Below, in pieces: positions 34,094 to 42,245 of a stretch of 64,000 bases of DNA; positions within the stretch are counted from its first letter, which is position 1, and each line of letters starts with the position of its first letter. A model generated the notes under the pieces. That model did no database searches and was not told the DNA's origin. It was given only the letters and a program-made list of their open reading frames with translations. Made by a program: the position numbers and the translations under genes. Source of the DNA: Brevibacillus agri (GTDB lineage Bacteria; Bacillota; Bacilli; Brevibacillales; Brevibacillaceae); contig NZ_CP026363.1 in assembly GCF_004117055.1 (NCBI RefSeq), positions 1,341,001 through 1,405,000 of the forward strand, in the 5' to 3' direction.

Positions 34094-34858
34094 TTGAATC
34101 GATCCCGTTTCGTTTCGACCTGTCTGTTGATTGCAGGCTTTGTCCTTTATTTTCTCGTAAATGAACCGCAGACGTCCCACGCGATGCACATCATGGAAGG
34201 GTATTTGCCGCTGGGCTGGGCGCTGTTTTGGTGGGTAGTATTTATTCCATTTTTTATTTTCGGCATTCGTTCCTTGAACAAAATCGTCAAGGAGCATCCG
34301 CAAATGAAGCTGCTGATCGGCGTATCCGGCGCGTTTGCCTTTGTGTTGTCTGCGCTGAAAATTCCTTCGGTGACGGGCAGCAGCTCGCACCCGACGGGAA
34401 CCGGGCTTGGCGCGATCATGTTTGGCCCGTGGGTCATGTCCGTGCTCGGCAGCCTGGTGCTGCTGTTCCAGGCGCTGCTTTTGGCGCATGGAGGGCTGAC
34501 GACGCTTGGAGCCAATGCGGTGTCCATGGCAGTAGTAGGGCCGATGGTAGCTTACGGCGTCTATCGCCTGATCGTGCGCGGAAACGGCGGACAGCGTTTG
34601 GCCGTATTCGCTGCTGCTGCGCTCGCAGACTTGGCTACTTATGTCGTGACCTCCGTGCAGTTGGCTTTGGCTTTCCCGGCTGAATCCGGCGGCGTTATGG
34701 CATCGTTCGCGAAATTCGCAGGAATTTTTGCCATCACCCAGGTTCCGTTGGCGATCAGCGAAGGGCTTTTGACCGTGCTCGTCTGGAACTGGCTGCAGTC
34801 TTACAATGCAAAAGAGCTGGCGCAACTTCGCCTGCTGAAACGGGAGGAATCGCTGTGA
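34094..34858 (+). CDS. cbiM: Energy-coupling-factor cobalt transporter, substrate-binding subunit CbiM
   Basis: A 254-residue membrane protein with six or seven helices and the CbiM hallmark MHIMEGYLP after the first helix; the His of this segment helps coordinate the metal. Translation starts at TTG 8 bases after AGGAGGA. It is the first gene of cbiMNQO, directly behind the B12 riboswitch, so cobalt uptake for cobalamin synthesis is the firm expectation. The N-terminal 25 residues form a cleavable or anchoring signal. Confidence 0.95.
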   Translation: MNRSRFVSTCLLIAGFVLYFLVNEPQTSHAMHIMEGYLPLGWALFWWVVFIPFFIFGIRSLNKIVKEHPQMKLLIGVSGAFAFVLSALKIPSVTGSSSHPTGTGLGAIMFGPWVMSVLGSLVLLFQALLLAHGGLTTLGANAVSMAVVGPMVAYGVYRLIVRGNGGQRLAVFAAAALADLATYVVTSVQLALAFPAESGGVMASFAKFAGIFAITQVPLAISEGLLTVLVWNWLQSYNAKELAQLRLLKREESL

Positions 34859-35139
34859 AAAAAGGGATGAACTGGCTGCTGCTCCTGGGCGTAGTCTTGC
34901 TGGCGGTTGTGCCGTTGCTGTTGGTGCAGGATTCGGAGTTCGGGGGAGCAGATGGAGCGGCTGAGGAAGCGATCAAGGAAATCGCCCCTGCTTACGAGCC
35001 GTGGTTCGAGCCGTTGCTTGAACCGCCAGGTGGCGAGACAGAGAGCTTGCTGTTCGCGGTGCAAGCGGCGCTCGGGGCGGGCGTTGTCGGCTATGCCGTG
35101 GGATTGTACAAGGGCCGGCTGGATAAGCATAAAAAATGA
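34855..35139 (+). CDS. cbiN: Cobalt transport accessory subunit CbiN
   Basis: A 94-residue protein with two transmembrane helices (about 5-24 and 66-85) and an external loop with the family pattern [16 protein letters not shown] and [19 protein letters not shown]. CbiN supports metal transfer to CbiM. Its GTG start overlaps the cbiM stop (GTGA), and its own stop overlaps the cbiQ start, so the four genes are translationally coupled. Confidence 0.93.
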   Translation: MKKGMNWLLLLGVVLLAVVPLLLVQDSEFGGADGAAEEAIKEIAPAYEPWFEPLLEPPGGETESLLFAVQAALGAGVVGYAVGLYKGRLDKHKK

Positions 35140-35927
35140 ATTGGCAGCAGCTTGATTCGCTTTCCTATCAAAACCGGCTGCGATTTTTGCCGCCTGAGCA
35201 CAAGCTCCTGTTTGCGGGCGTGCTGATTTTGCTCGTTTTGACGGGACATGAATGGTTGCAGATGGCGATTTGTCTATGGATGGGAGTATGGGTAATGGTG
35301 TATGCCCGTATTCCCGTCCGTTTCTATTTCGGATTTTTCATCTTGTCCCTGTCGTTTTTTGTCCTGGGGCTTCCGGCGCTGTTGCTGGAAGCAGTAAGAG
35401 CGGATGCAGGGGCGGTCGTCCAGGCAGTTGCGGCGTGGAAGATCGGGCCGTATCTGGTCTACGTTCCGGCAAGCGCGCTCGACAAGGTGTGGCTGCTTTT
35501 TTGGCGGACGATGGCCAGCCTCGCCTGCTTTGCTTTTGTCTTGTTTACCGTGCCGTTTGCCGAGATTTTGCAAGTGCTGCGCAAGCTGAAACTTCCGGTC
35601 ATCGTGACGGATTTGCTCATGATTACGTACCGTTTTATTTTCGTGCTGCTCGGCGTCTCTCATCAACTGTGGATTGCCCAGCGCGCGCGCGGAGGCCATC
35701 GCGGGTTCCGGGCGATGCTGCGGGATGCGAGCGGACTGGCCGCGCAGTTGTTCGTCAGGTCCATGCGCAAGTACGATGCGCTGTACAAAGGGATGGCAGC
35801 GAGAGGCTTCGGGGAAAGCCTGCAGGTGCTTTCCTTGCACACTCATTCTCGCTCCGGCCGATATGAAGCAGAGTCAATCGCAGGCTGTATTTTGCTGATT
35901 TTGCTGGAGTGGTGGACAGGAGGGTAA
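35136..35927 (+). CDS. cbiQ: ECF transporter T component CbiQ
   Basis: A 263-residue membrane protein with five to six helices. The cytoplasmic coupling motifs ARG are visible in QRARGGHRGF and MAARGFGES, which contact the ATPase. It starts ATGA over the cbiN stop. It completes the membrane part of the cobalt ECF transporter. Confidence 0.93.
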   Translation: MNWQQLDSLSYQNRLRFLPPEHKLLFAGVLILLVLTGHEWLQMAICLWMGVWVMVYARIPVRFYFGFFILSLSFFVLGLPALLLEAVRADAGAVVQAVAAWKIGPYLVYVPASALDKVWLLFWRTMASLACFAFVLFTVPFAEILQVLRKLKLPVIVTDLLMITYRFIFVLLGVSHQLWIAQRARGGHRGFRAMLRDASGLAAQLFVRSMRKYDALYKGMAARGFGESLQVLSLHTHSRSGRYEAESIAGCILLILLEWWTGG

Positions 35928-35931
35928 TGCT

Positions 35932-36783
35932 TTGACATCATGGCTGTTGGAATTTGTTGATTTGCACTACGCCTATCCAGGCGGCCGTGGCCCTGTCCTG
36001 AAAGGGTTGTCCCTGGGCATTCCGGAGGGGAAAAAATGCGCCTTGCTCGGGCGAAACGGCTGCGGCAAGTCCACCTTGTTTTTGCACGGGAACGGCATCA
36101 TCCAGCCGCAGCAAGGGCAAGTGCTGTGGCGAGGAACGCCCCTCAGCTACAAACGCGCTGCCTTGCAAGAGATGACGCAAAAAGTCGGGCTGGTCTTCCA
36201 GGACCCGGAGCATCAGTTGATCGCCAGCACGGTCGCCGAGGATATTTCCTACGGGCTGTGCAACCGGAACTTGCCCGCCGACGTAATCCGCGAGAAAGTG
36301 CGGGCTGTCCTGGACGCGTTTGGCATGACAGAGCTGGCGGACGTTCCGATTCACCACCTCAGCCTGGGACAAAAGCGGCGTCTCGCCCTTGCCGGGGTCA
36401 TGGTGCTTGCGCCGGAGCTGCTGCTGTTGGATGAGCCTACGGCCTACCTCGACCGTTACCAGACCAAAAATTTGCTGCGCGAGCTGGATGCCATTCACCA
36501 AAACGGCACGACCGTGCTGATGGCGACCCACGATATGGACATCGCTTTCGAATGGGCGGAGTGGATTTGCGTCATGGATGAAGGCCGGCTGATTTTTGCC
36601 GGAGAGCCCCAGGAGGCGCTGGCGCGAAGAGAAATGCTGGAAAGCCTGCATTTGGGCATGCCGCTGATCGCCGAGCTGTGGGATGCGTTGCCGCCTGAAT
36701 GGAGGCGGGAGGCGGGCGAACGGATTCCGTGTTCGCTGGAGGAATTAAAAACACGGCTGGCCGGACAGGTGATGGTCCGGTAG
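35932..36783 (+). CDS. cbiO: ECF transporter ATPase CbiO
   Basis: A 283-residue ABC ATPase. Walker A is LLGRNGCGKSTLF near residue 37, the Q-loop is VGLVFQDPEHQL, the signature is HLSLGQKRRLALAG, and Walker B is LLLLDEPTAYLD; the switch His is in MATHDMD. The TTG start has AGGAGGG 8 bases upstream and follows cbiQ by 4 bases. It energises cobalt uptake through CbiM/N/Q. Confidence 0.94.
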   Translation: MTSWLLEFVDLHYAYPGGRGPVLKGLSLGIPEGKKCALLGRNGCGKSTLFLHGNGIIQPQQGQVLWRGTPLSYKRAALQEMTQKVGLVFQDPEHQLIASTVAEDISYGLCNRNLPADVIREKVRAVLDAFGMTELADVPIHHLSLGQKRRLALAGVMVLAPELLLLDEPTAYLDRYQTKNLLRELDAIHQNGTTVLMATHDMDIAFEWAEWICVMDEGRLIFAGEPQEALARREMLESLHLGMPLIAELWDALPPEWRREAGERIPCSLEELKTRLAGQVMVR

Positions 36784-36797
36784 ATAAGGTACAGGCA

Positions 36798-36824
36798 AGC
36801 GGTCGTCTCGGCGGCCGCTTTTTT
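36798..36824 (+). terminator. Intrinsic terminator of cbiMNQO
   Basis: AGCGGTCG pairs with CGGCCGCT (one G-U pair) and is followed by six T. Confidence 0.85.
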
Positions 36825-37080
36825 GCGTGCCAAACGTTGCGCGGTTTTGGGCAAAAGGAAAGGAGGCCGGCTGCTGTGCCTGTGGTCGGTCTGACGTTTT
36901 GGATGACCGCTTTTGCTTGGCGCTGTCTCATTCGCTTCAATGGGGCTTTTCCTGCCTGCCGGATAACGGGGATTGCGCTGATTGGTGGCGAACGCCGTGT
37001 ATGGGTGGTTTCCGAGCGCCGTGCATGGCCGCTGTTTTTTTGGGGCATCTTAACCTCAAAATTCCTCTGGAGGTATCGCG
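36825..37080. other. Intergenic DNA between the cbi terminator and the 53-residue gene
   Basis: Open frames run through this stretch but none has a ribosome site or family resemblance. No promoter is clear enough to call. Confidence 0.4.
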
Positions 37081-37242
37081 ATGGAACACGATTCCTTGAG
37101 CTCAGGGCTTGCTGGCGTGGAGCAAAAAGAATTCCCCGGCAAAGTCAAAGACCAGCTCATGTTCAATGTCCTGGAAAAAGAAATGACCAACGAAGAACAG
37201 GAAAAAAAGGCGAAAGACGAGTATTTGACAGGAAAGTCGTAG
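37081..37242 (+). CDS. Small charged protein of 53 residues
   Basis: A short gene with a good CTGGAGG site 7 bases before the ATG. The product begins MEHDSLSSGLAGVEQKEFPG and ends KDEYLTGKS; it is rich in Glu and Lys, has no signal or membrane segment, and should be helical (KVKDQLMFNVLEKEMTNEEQ). No family recognised. It lies immediately before the IS3 element, which may have displaced whatever followed. Confidence 0.6.
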   Translation: MEHDSLSSGLAGVEQKEFPGKVKDQLMFNVLEKEMTNEEQEKKAKDEYLTGKS

Positions 37243-37310
37243 CCCGCGCCAAAAGCCCTTCTCGGCCTGGTCATAGCCCCGTCAAGTAGACACTAAAAAA
37301 AGACGCTATC

Positions 37311-38267
37311 TTAAGCGGCGATCGATTCCCGGTATTGGACTGGGGAGAGGTCGCCGAGTTTTTTCTGGAACCGTTCTGTATTGTAGAATTCGATGTATTC
37401 AGCGATCAGTTTGCGAGCGTGAGCTATATCTCTTGGTTTCTCCAGATACAACTTTTCCGTCTTCAGGTGTGAAAAAAACGATTCAACACAAGCGTTGTCG
37501 AAGCAGTTCCCCCGTCTGGAATGGCTTCCGGTTAGCCCTTGTTCTTGCAACAGATTTGCGTATGTCTTGGTAGTGTACTGGAATCCTTGGTCGGAGTGCA
37601 GGATCGCATCTCCATTACCCAGTTGCTTCACCGTAGACAGCACAAGATCAAGATCGTTTCTCTCCGACACTTCCCAAGCAACCGTTTCGTTATTATACAG
37701 ATCCAGGACCACGGACAGATAAATGAAGTCATCGACGACTCGAATATAGGTAATATCGGTTACATATTTCTTTCTAGCCTCGTCCGCAGCGAACTGGCGA
37801 TTAAGGACATTGTTGAACACGATGGAGGGCTTGCGGCCGGCAAATGGACGCTTTTTGCGGATCACTGAGCGGATGCCCAATTCTCGCATCAGTCGGCGAA
37901 CTTTCTTCGTATTTACTTGTAGTCCCTCTTTGCGTAGAGCCGTGCGCATTCGTTTATACCCAAAGTATGGGCGAATGCGGTGAATTGCCAGTATATGTTC
38001 CTTTAGGTCGGCATCCTGCTCCACACGTACCTTACGAACCTTCTCCGTCGCCTTCCACTTGTAGTAGCCCGCCCGGGAGACCTCCGCTATTTCGCATAGC
38101 ATGACCACAGCGTACTTGCGACTCATTTCTTCGATCGTCCTAAACCGGGTTTGCTTATCCAACTTCCCTCCCCGTGTAGATTTGGATTGAGCTTTTTTAG
38201 GTATTCGACCTGCGCTTTCAAGTAGTTGTTCTCTTCCTCTAGACTGCTGAAATACTTCTTGATCCAT
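37311..38267 (-). CDS. IS3 transposase OrfB (integrase catalytic domain)
   Basis: The frame as listed is 318 residues; translation normally reaches it by a -1 frameshift from orfA. The HTH_21-like region FGYKRMRTALRKEGLQVN precedes the DDE domain: VTDITYIRVVDDF, then AILHSDQGFQYT, and CVESFFSHLKTEKLYLEK with the catalytic Glu. All three acids are present. The final segment (KKLGDLSPVQYRESIAA) matches the remnant at 24571, so relatives of this element have been in the genome before. Confidence 0.92.
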   Translation of the reverse strand: MDQEVFQQSRGREQLLESAGRIPKKAQSKSTRGGKLDKQTRFRTIEEMSRKYAVVMLCEIAEVSRAGYYKWKATEKVRKVRVEQDADLKEHILAIHRIRPYFGYKRMRTALRKEGLQVNTKKVRRLMRELGIRSVIRKKRPFAGRKPSIVFNNVLNRQFAADEARKKYVTDITYIRVVDDFIYLSVVLDLYNNETVAWEVSERNDLDLVLSTVKQLGNGDAILHSDQGFQYTTKTYANLLQEQGLTGSHSRRGNCFDNACVESFFSHLKTEKLYLEKPRDIAHARKLIAEYIEFYNTERFQKKLGDLSPVQYRESIAA

Positions 38268-38461
38268 CGCCCTCTATAGTCTTCAAACGTTTCACCGTTT
38301 TGCCGTTTCTGTACCCACTCCCGAATCTGCGTCTTACTTTTAATGCCTAATTTCTCCATTATCATTGGGTAGCTCCAATGCTCCTCAACCCGCAAACGTA
38401 CTGCTTCGCTCTTCGTTGCTTCGTCATATTGCTGCTGTTTTTGCCCTTTACGTGGCGGCAT
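38123..38461 (-). CDS. IS3 OrfA (helix-turn-helix and leucine zipper)
   Basis: The start at 38461 follows GGAGGGG; the 112-residue product has a helix-turn-helix (YDEATKSEAVRLRVEEHWSY, IMEKLGIKSKTQIREW) and a leucine-zipper helix (SLEEENNYLKAQVEYLKKL). At 38192-38198 the minus strand reads A-AAA-AAG, the classical -1 slippery heptamer, exactly where the orfB frame takes over, giving the OrfAB transposase by programmed frameshifting. Confidence 0.9.
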   Translation of the reverse strand: MPPRKGQKQQQYDEATKSEAVRLRVEEHWSYPMIMEKLGIKSKTQIREWVQKRQNGETFEDYRGRWIKKYFSSLEEENNYLKAQVEYLKKLNPNLHGEGSWISKPGLGRSKK

Positions 38462-38680
38462 AAGAAAATCCCCTCCGGTCAACAGTGTTGATCTCATCAT
38501 ACCATGAGGTCTTTTTTCACTGTCTACCATGAGGGGATAATACCAAAACGGGAAGGGCTAAGTTGTTTTATGGGTAAAACCTGTGCCTTTTTGTGTAAAT
38601 TATCACCGAAGTGTCCCTATTTTGAGGAATCAAGGGTGAAAAACCAGCGTAATTAACGGGCTATTTTGTATGAACAAATC

Positions 38681-40093
38681 TTACAGATCGTAGTACAACT
38701 CAAACTCTTTCGGATTCACCGTGCGCTCTACTTGTTGAATATCCGCGCGCTTCAGGGCGATCCAGCTTTCGATGACTTCCTTGTTGAAGACGTCGCCTTC
38801 GAGCAGGAAAGCGTGGTCTTGTTCGAGGGCAGTCAAGGCTTCCTCCAGGGAGCCAGGAGCGCGCTTGATTTCATGCTTTTCTGCGTCGGACAGGTCGTAG
38901 ATGTTGCGATCCAGCGGGCCGTAGCCGAGTTCGCGCGGGTCGAGCTTGCGCTTGATGCCGTCCAGGCCAGCCATCAGCATGGCAGCGAAGGCCAGGTATG
39001 GGTTGGCGGTGGAGTCTGGCGTGCGGAATTCGATCCGGGACGCTTTTGGCGTTACCGCGGCGACTGGAATCCGTACGGCGGCAGAGCGGTTTCCTTTGGA
39101 GAAGACCAGGTTAACAGGCGCTTCGTAGCCAGGAACCAGACGCTTGAACGAGTTGGTGCTCGGGTTGGTCAGCGCGATCAAGGCTGGGGCGTGGTGCAAA
39201 ATGCCGCCGATGTAGTAGAGCGCTGTCTCGCTCAGGTTGGCGTAGCCGCCTTGCTCGTAGAACAGCGGAGTGTCGCCGTTGAACAAGCTTTGGTGGACGT
39301 GCATGCCGGAACCGTTGTCGCCGACGATTGGCTTGGGCATGAAGGTCGCTGTTTTGCCGTGCTTCGCTGCTACGTTGCGCACGATGTATTTGAACAAGAG
39401 CAGGTTGTCAGCCGTGCGAGTCAACGTGTCGAAGCGGAAGTTGATCTCGCCTTGGCCGGCGGTCGCCACTTCGTGGTGATGACGCTCTACATGCAGGCCG
39501 GCTTTGGTCATCAGAGTGCACATTTCGTTGCGGATGTCCATTTGCGAGTCAGTTGGCTGTACCGGGAAGTAGCCGCCTTTGTTGCGCACTTTGTAGCCCA
39601 GGTTTTGCCCTTCTTTTCCGGTGTTCCAGAACGCTTCCTCCGAGTCGATGTGGAAGAACGAACCGGATGGGCCGGAGTCGTAGCGCACGCTGTCGAACAG
39701 GAAAAATTCCGATTCCGGGCCGAAGTAGGCGGCCGTAGCCAGTCCGGTTTGTTGCAGATACGCCTCTGCTTTGAGGGCAATGCCGCGTGGATCGCGGGTG
39801 TATGTGGTGTTGTCCGGATTGACAATGTTACAGATGATGTTCATCGTTTTCGCTTCGACAAACGGATCGATGAAAGCGGAGGAAGGATCAGGCATCGCGA
39901 CCATGTCGCTCTCTTCGATGGATTTGTAGCCGATGAGGCTGGAGCCGTCGAAGGCGACGCCGTTACGGAAAGTGCCTTCGTCTACTGCGTAAGCAGGAAC
40001 CGTAACATGGTGCTGGCGGCCAAGCAAATCGACAATGCGGAAGTCCACATATTCCACTTTTTCTGCATCAATGGTGGACAAGACAGTTTTCAT
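38681..40093 (-). CDS. Glutamine synthetase, type I-beta-like
   Basis: A 470-residue glutamine synthetase (glutamate + NH3 + ATP to glutamine). Motifs: GVAFDGSSLIGYKSIEESDM, GPESEFFLFD, GQGEINFRFDTL, NGSGMHVHQSL, and NPSTNSFKRLVPGYEAP. It is longer than the Bacillus GlnA (about 444 residues) and has the I-beta tail with a Tyr in the adenylylation-like motif RNIYDLSD and the ending FELYYDL. The start at 40093 matches the family; an ATG at 40114 has no ribosome site. A GlnR/TnrA box and a sigma-A promoter lie upstream. A second, I-alpha enzyme probably exists elsewhere. Confidence 0.92.
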   Translation of the reverse strand: MKTVLSTIDAEKVEYVDFRIVDLLGRQHHVTVPAYAVDEGTFRNGVAFDGSSLIGYKSIEESDMVAMPDPSSAFIDPFVEAKTMNIICNIVNPDNTTYTRDPRGIALKAEAYLQQTGLATAAYFGPESEFFLFDSVRYDSGPSGSFFHIDSEEAFWNTGKEGQNLGYKVRNKGGYFPVQPTDSQMDIRNEMCTLMTKAGLHVERHHHEVATAGQGEINFRFDTLTRTADNLLLFKYIVRNVAAKHGKTATFMPKPIVGDNGSGMHVHQSLFNGDTPLFYEQGGYANLSETALYYIGGILHHAPALIALTNPSTNSFKRLVPGYEAPVNLVFSKGNRSAAVRIPVAAVTPKASRIEFRTPDSTANPYLAFAAMLMAGLDGIKRKLDPRELGYGPLDRNIYDLSDAEKHEIKRAPGSLEEALTALEQDHAFLLEGDVFNKEVIESWIALKRADIQQVERTVNPKEFELYYDL

Positions 40094-40177
40094 ATCCAAA
40101 ACAACCCACTCCATTCGCGAAATATTTTCGTATTTGAATATTTATTGTTCGTGTTTTCGTGAATTTCTATATTTCGA

Positions 40178-40208
40178 ATTATAGCTATAACAGACAATGT
40201 TCGTCAAG
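40178..40208 (-). promoter_or_regulatory. Sigma-A-type promoter of the glutamine synthetase gene
   Basis: On the minus strand TTGACG (40203-40208) is followed after 18 bases by TATAAT (40178-40183). Transcription would start near 40171, about 78 bases before the start codon. Confidence 0.65.
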
Positions 40209-40227
40209 AGGTTTTCTTACTTAAAAT

Positions 40228-40244
40228 GTTAGTTTTTCTAACAT
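40228..40244. promoter_or_regulatory. GlnR/TnrA nitrogen-control box
   Basis: TGTTAGTTTTTCTAACA fits the consensus TGTNAN7TNACA at every position. Its centre is about 65 bases upstream of the inferred glutamine synthetase start site and about 85 bases upstream of the divergent panE-like gene. Upstream placement suits activation by TnrA better than repression at the promoter. Confidence 0.8.
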
Positions 40245-40321
40245 GATATTGCGGGGTTTAGAATTTGGTTCCGTTTTTGTAGAATATAGACGAACTATTA
40301 TGAATAAACGCGGAGGCGATC

Positions 40322-41254
40322 ATGATGAAGGTACTGGTACTGGGGGCAGGAGGAATCGGAGGTTATTTTGGCGGCCGACTGGCAGAGTCGGGTGTGGATG
40401 TAACGTTTCTGGTGCGTGAACGTAGATACAAGCAACTGCAGGAGCGAGGCTTGCGGGTGCTGAGCATCCATGGCGACCTGCACCTGGAGCGTCCGCAGAT
40501 GATTCAGGCGGGCGAGGCGGCAGGGTCGTTCGACGTCGTCCTTTTGTCCAACAAAGCGTACACGCTCGCAGAGAGCATGGATGCGATTGCCCCTTATGTC
40601 GGAGACGACACGATCGTGATTCCGCTGTTGAACGGGATGGCTCACATGGAGCCGCTACGGGATCGCTTTGGACGCGAACGGGTGCTTGGCGGCCTTTGTT
40701 TCATTGAAACGACGTTAAACGCAGAAGGCGACGTCGTGCAGACAAGTCCGATTCACGATGCGGTGTTCGGCGAGTGGGAAGGCGGAAAAAGCGAGCGCGT
40801 AGAGCGGCTGGAGCAAGCTTTTTCCAAAATCAATGGAACGATGCGGGCGAGCAACAACATCCAGCGCGAGGCTTGGCACAAATATTTGTTCATCGCGACG
40901 TTCTCCGGAATTACGACGCTCATGAACTCGGCTGTCGGTCCGATTCGCGAGTCCGCCTATGGCGTGGAGCTGACCAGACAGTTGGCGGAGGAGATCGTGT
41001 CCGTCATGCAGGCACTGGAAGCGCCGATCAAGCCGGATATCGTGGAAAAGCAAATGGAAACGTTCCAAAACCAGCGCCCGCAAGCGAAATCGTCCATGCT
41101 GCGCGACATGGAAAAAGGACTCCCGGTCGAAGCCGACCACCTGCAAGGCTACCTGTTAAAGCACGCCGAACAAAAAGGCTTGTCCACGCCGCTCCTGAAA
41201 GTTGTCTACAATAATCTGAAGGTTTACGAACAGAAGCGGGCAGCAGGCAAATAA
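40322..41254 (+). CDS. panE: Ketopantoate reductase-like protein
   Basis: A 310-residue member of the PanE/ApbA family (2-dehydropantoate 2-reductase, NADPH-dependent). The nucleotide loop is VLGAGGIGGYFGGRLAESG at residues 5-23, with LLSNKAYTL carrying the catalytic Lys near residue 80 and LNGMAHMEPLRDRFG next. Several paralogues of PanE exist in bacilli, so the pantothenate role is likely but not certain. CGCGGAGG precedes an ATGATG; either ATG may start. Confidence 0.8.
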   Translation: MMKVLVLGAGGIGGYFGGRLAESGVDVTFLVRERRYKQLQERGLRVLSIHGDLHLERPQMIQAGEAAGSFDVVLLSNKAYTLAESMDAIAPYVGDDTIVIPLLNGMAHMEPLRDRFGRERVLGGLCFIETTLNAEGDVVQTSPIHDAVFGEWEGGKSERVERLEQAFSKINGTMRASNNIQREAWHKYLFIATFSGITTLMNSAVGPIRESAYGVELTRQLAEEIVSVMQALEAPIKPDIVEKQMETFQNQRPQAKSSMLRDMEKGLPVEADHLQGYLLKHAEQKGLSTPLLKVVYNNLKVYEQKRAAGK

Positions 41255-41256
41255 GG

Positions 41257-41262
41257 TATAAT
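41257..41262 (+). promoter_or_regulatory. Possible -10 element (TATAAT) upstream of ispH
   Basis: A perfect TATAAT lies 44 bases before the ispH start, directly at the end of the panE-like gene. No matching -35 is evident at the usual spacing. Confidence 0.35.
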
Positions 41263-41300
41263 AGTGGGCGAACGTCATTAGAAATTTAGGAGGGGTACAG

Positions 41301-42236
41301 ATGGAAGTCATCAAGATTTCCCCCCGCGGATATTGCTACGGTGTTGTCGATGCCATGGTTTTGGCGCTGCGTACAGCGCAAAACTTTGACCTTCCCCGCC
41401 CGATTCACATTTTGGGCATGATCGTACACAATGCCCACGTCGTCGAGGCGTTTGAAAAACAAGGCATTAAAACATTGGATGGAGAAGATCGGCTGGCGCT
41501 TTTGGACCAGGTGAACGAAGGAACCGTCATCTTCACCGCCCATGGCGTCTCTCCGGAGGTGCGGAAAAAAGCGCGGGACAAAGGCTTGACCGTTGTCGAT
41601 GCGACCTGCCCGGACGTGACGAAGACGCACGACCTGATCCGCGAAAAAATTGCGGATGGCTACCATGTGATCTACATCGGGAAAAAAGGGCATCCGGAGC
41701 CGGAGGGGGCAGTCGGCATCGCGCCGGACCGCGTGCATCTCGTGCAAAAGCTGGAAGAGCTGGACGCGCTCGACATCCCGACCGACAAGCTGATTGTCAC
41801 TAACCAGACTACGATGAGCCAGTGGGATGTCAAACATTTAATGGATGCCATCCTGCACCGTTTCCCTGGGGTAGAGGTGCACAACGAAATTTGCCTGGCT
41901 ACCCAAGTGCGCCAGGAAGCAGTCGCGACGCAGGCGGGCGAGGCAGACCTGTGTATTGTCGTGGGCGATCCGCGCAGCAACAACTCCAACCGTCTGGCGC
42001 AGGTGTCGGAAGAGATCGCGAATGTGCCGTCCTATCGGATTGCGGATTTGTCCGAGCTCGACATCGAGTGGCTGCGCGGAAAGAAAAACGTTGCGGTGAC
42101 GTCGGGCGCTTCCACGCCAACTCCTTTGACCAAAGAAGTGATTACCTTCCTGGAGCAATTCGATGAGTTCAACCCGGCTACATGGGAGAAGAAACGAACC
42201 GTCGACATGGAGAAAATATTGCCGAGGGTGAAATAG
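41301..42236 (+). CDS. ispH: 4-hydroxy-3-methylbut-2-enyl diphosphate reductase
   Basis: A 311-residue IspH/LytB, the last enzyme of the MEP isoprenoid pathway, making IPP and DMAPP. The three Fe-S cluster cysteines are seen in [10 protein letters not shown] (Cys12), [14 protein letters not shown] and [13 protein letters not shown]; substrate-binding His occur in [11 protein letters not shown] and [10 protein letters not shown]. The C-terminus [16 protein letters not shown] is typical. An AGGAGGGG site precedes the ATG. An MFS gene follows by 9 bases. Confidence 0.96.
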   Translation: MEVIKISPRGYCYGVVDAMVLALRTAQNFDLPRPIHILGMIVHNAHVVEAFEKQGIKTLDGEDRLALLDQVNEGTVIFTAHGVSPEVRKKARDKGLTVVDATCPDVTKTHDLIREKIADGYHVIYIGKKGHPEPEGAVGIAPDRVHLVQKLEELDALDIPTDKLIVTNQTTMSQWDVKHLMDAILHRFPGVEVHNEICLATQVRQEAVATQAGEADLCIVVGDPRSNNSNRLAQVSEEIANVPSYRIADLSELDIEWLRGKKNVAVTSGASTPTPLTKEVITFLEQFDEFNPATWEKKRTVDMEKILPRVK

Positions 42237-42245
42237 GAGAACGAT

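Larger units (their letters stand above)
37286..38527 (-). mobile_element. IS3-family insertion sequence, apparently intact (about 1.24 kb)
   Basis: The ends GTAGACACTAAAAAAAGAC (left) and, reading in from the right, GTAGACAGTGAAAAAAGAC form near-perfect 19-base inverted repeats. Between them are orfA and orfB in overlapping frames with an A6G slippery site. I see no clear 3-4 base target duplication, so the exact outer base is uncertain by a few positions. It separates the 53-residue gene from the glutamine synthetase gene. Confidence 0.85.

Noticed and set aside
38123-38267. The orfA/orfB overlap of IS3 as a damaging frameshift
   Set aside because: The A-AAA-AAG heptamer at the junction is the normal programmed -1 frameshift site of the family.
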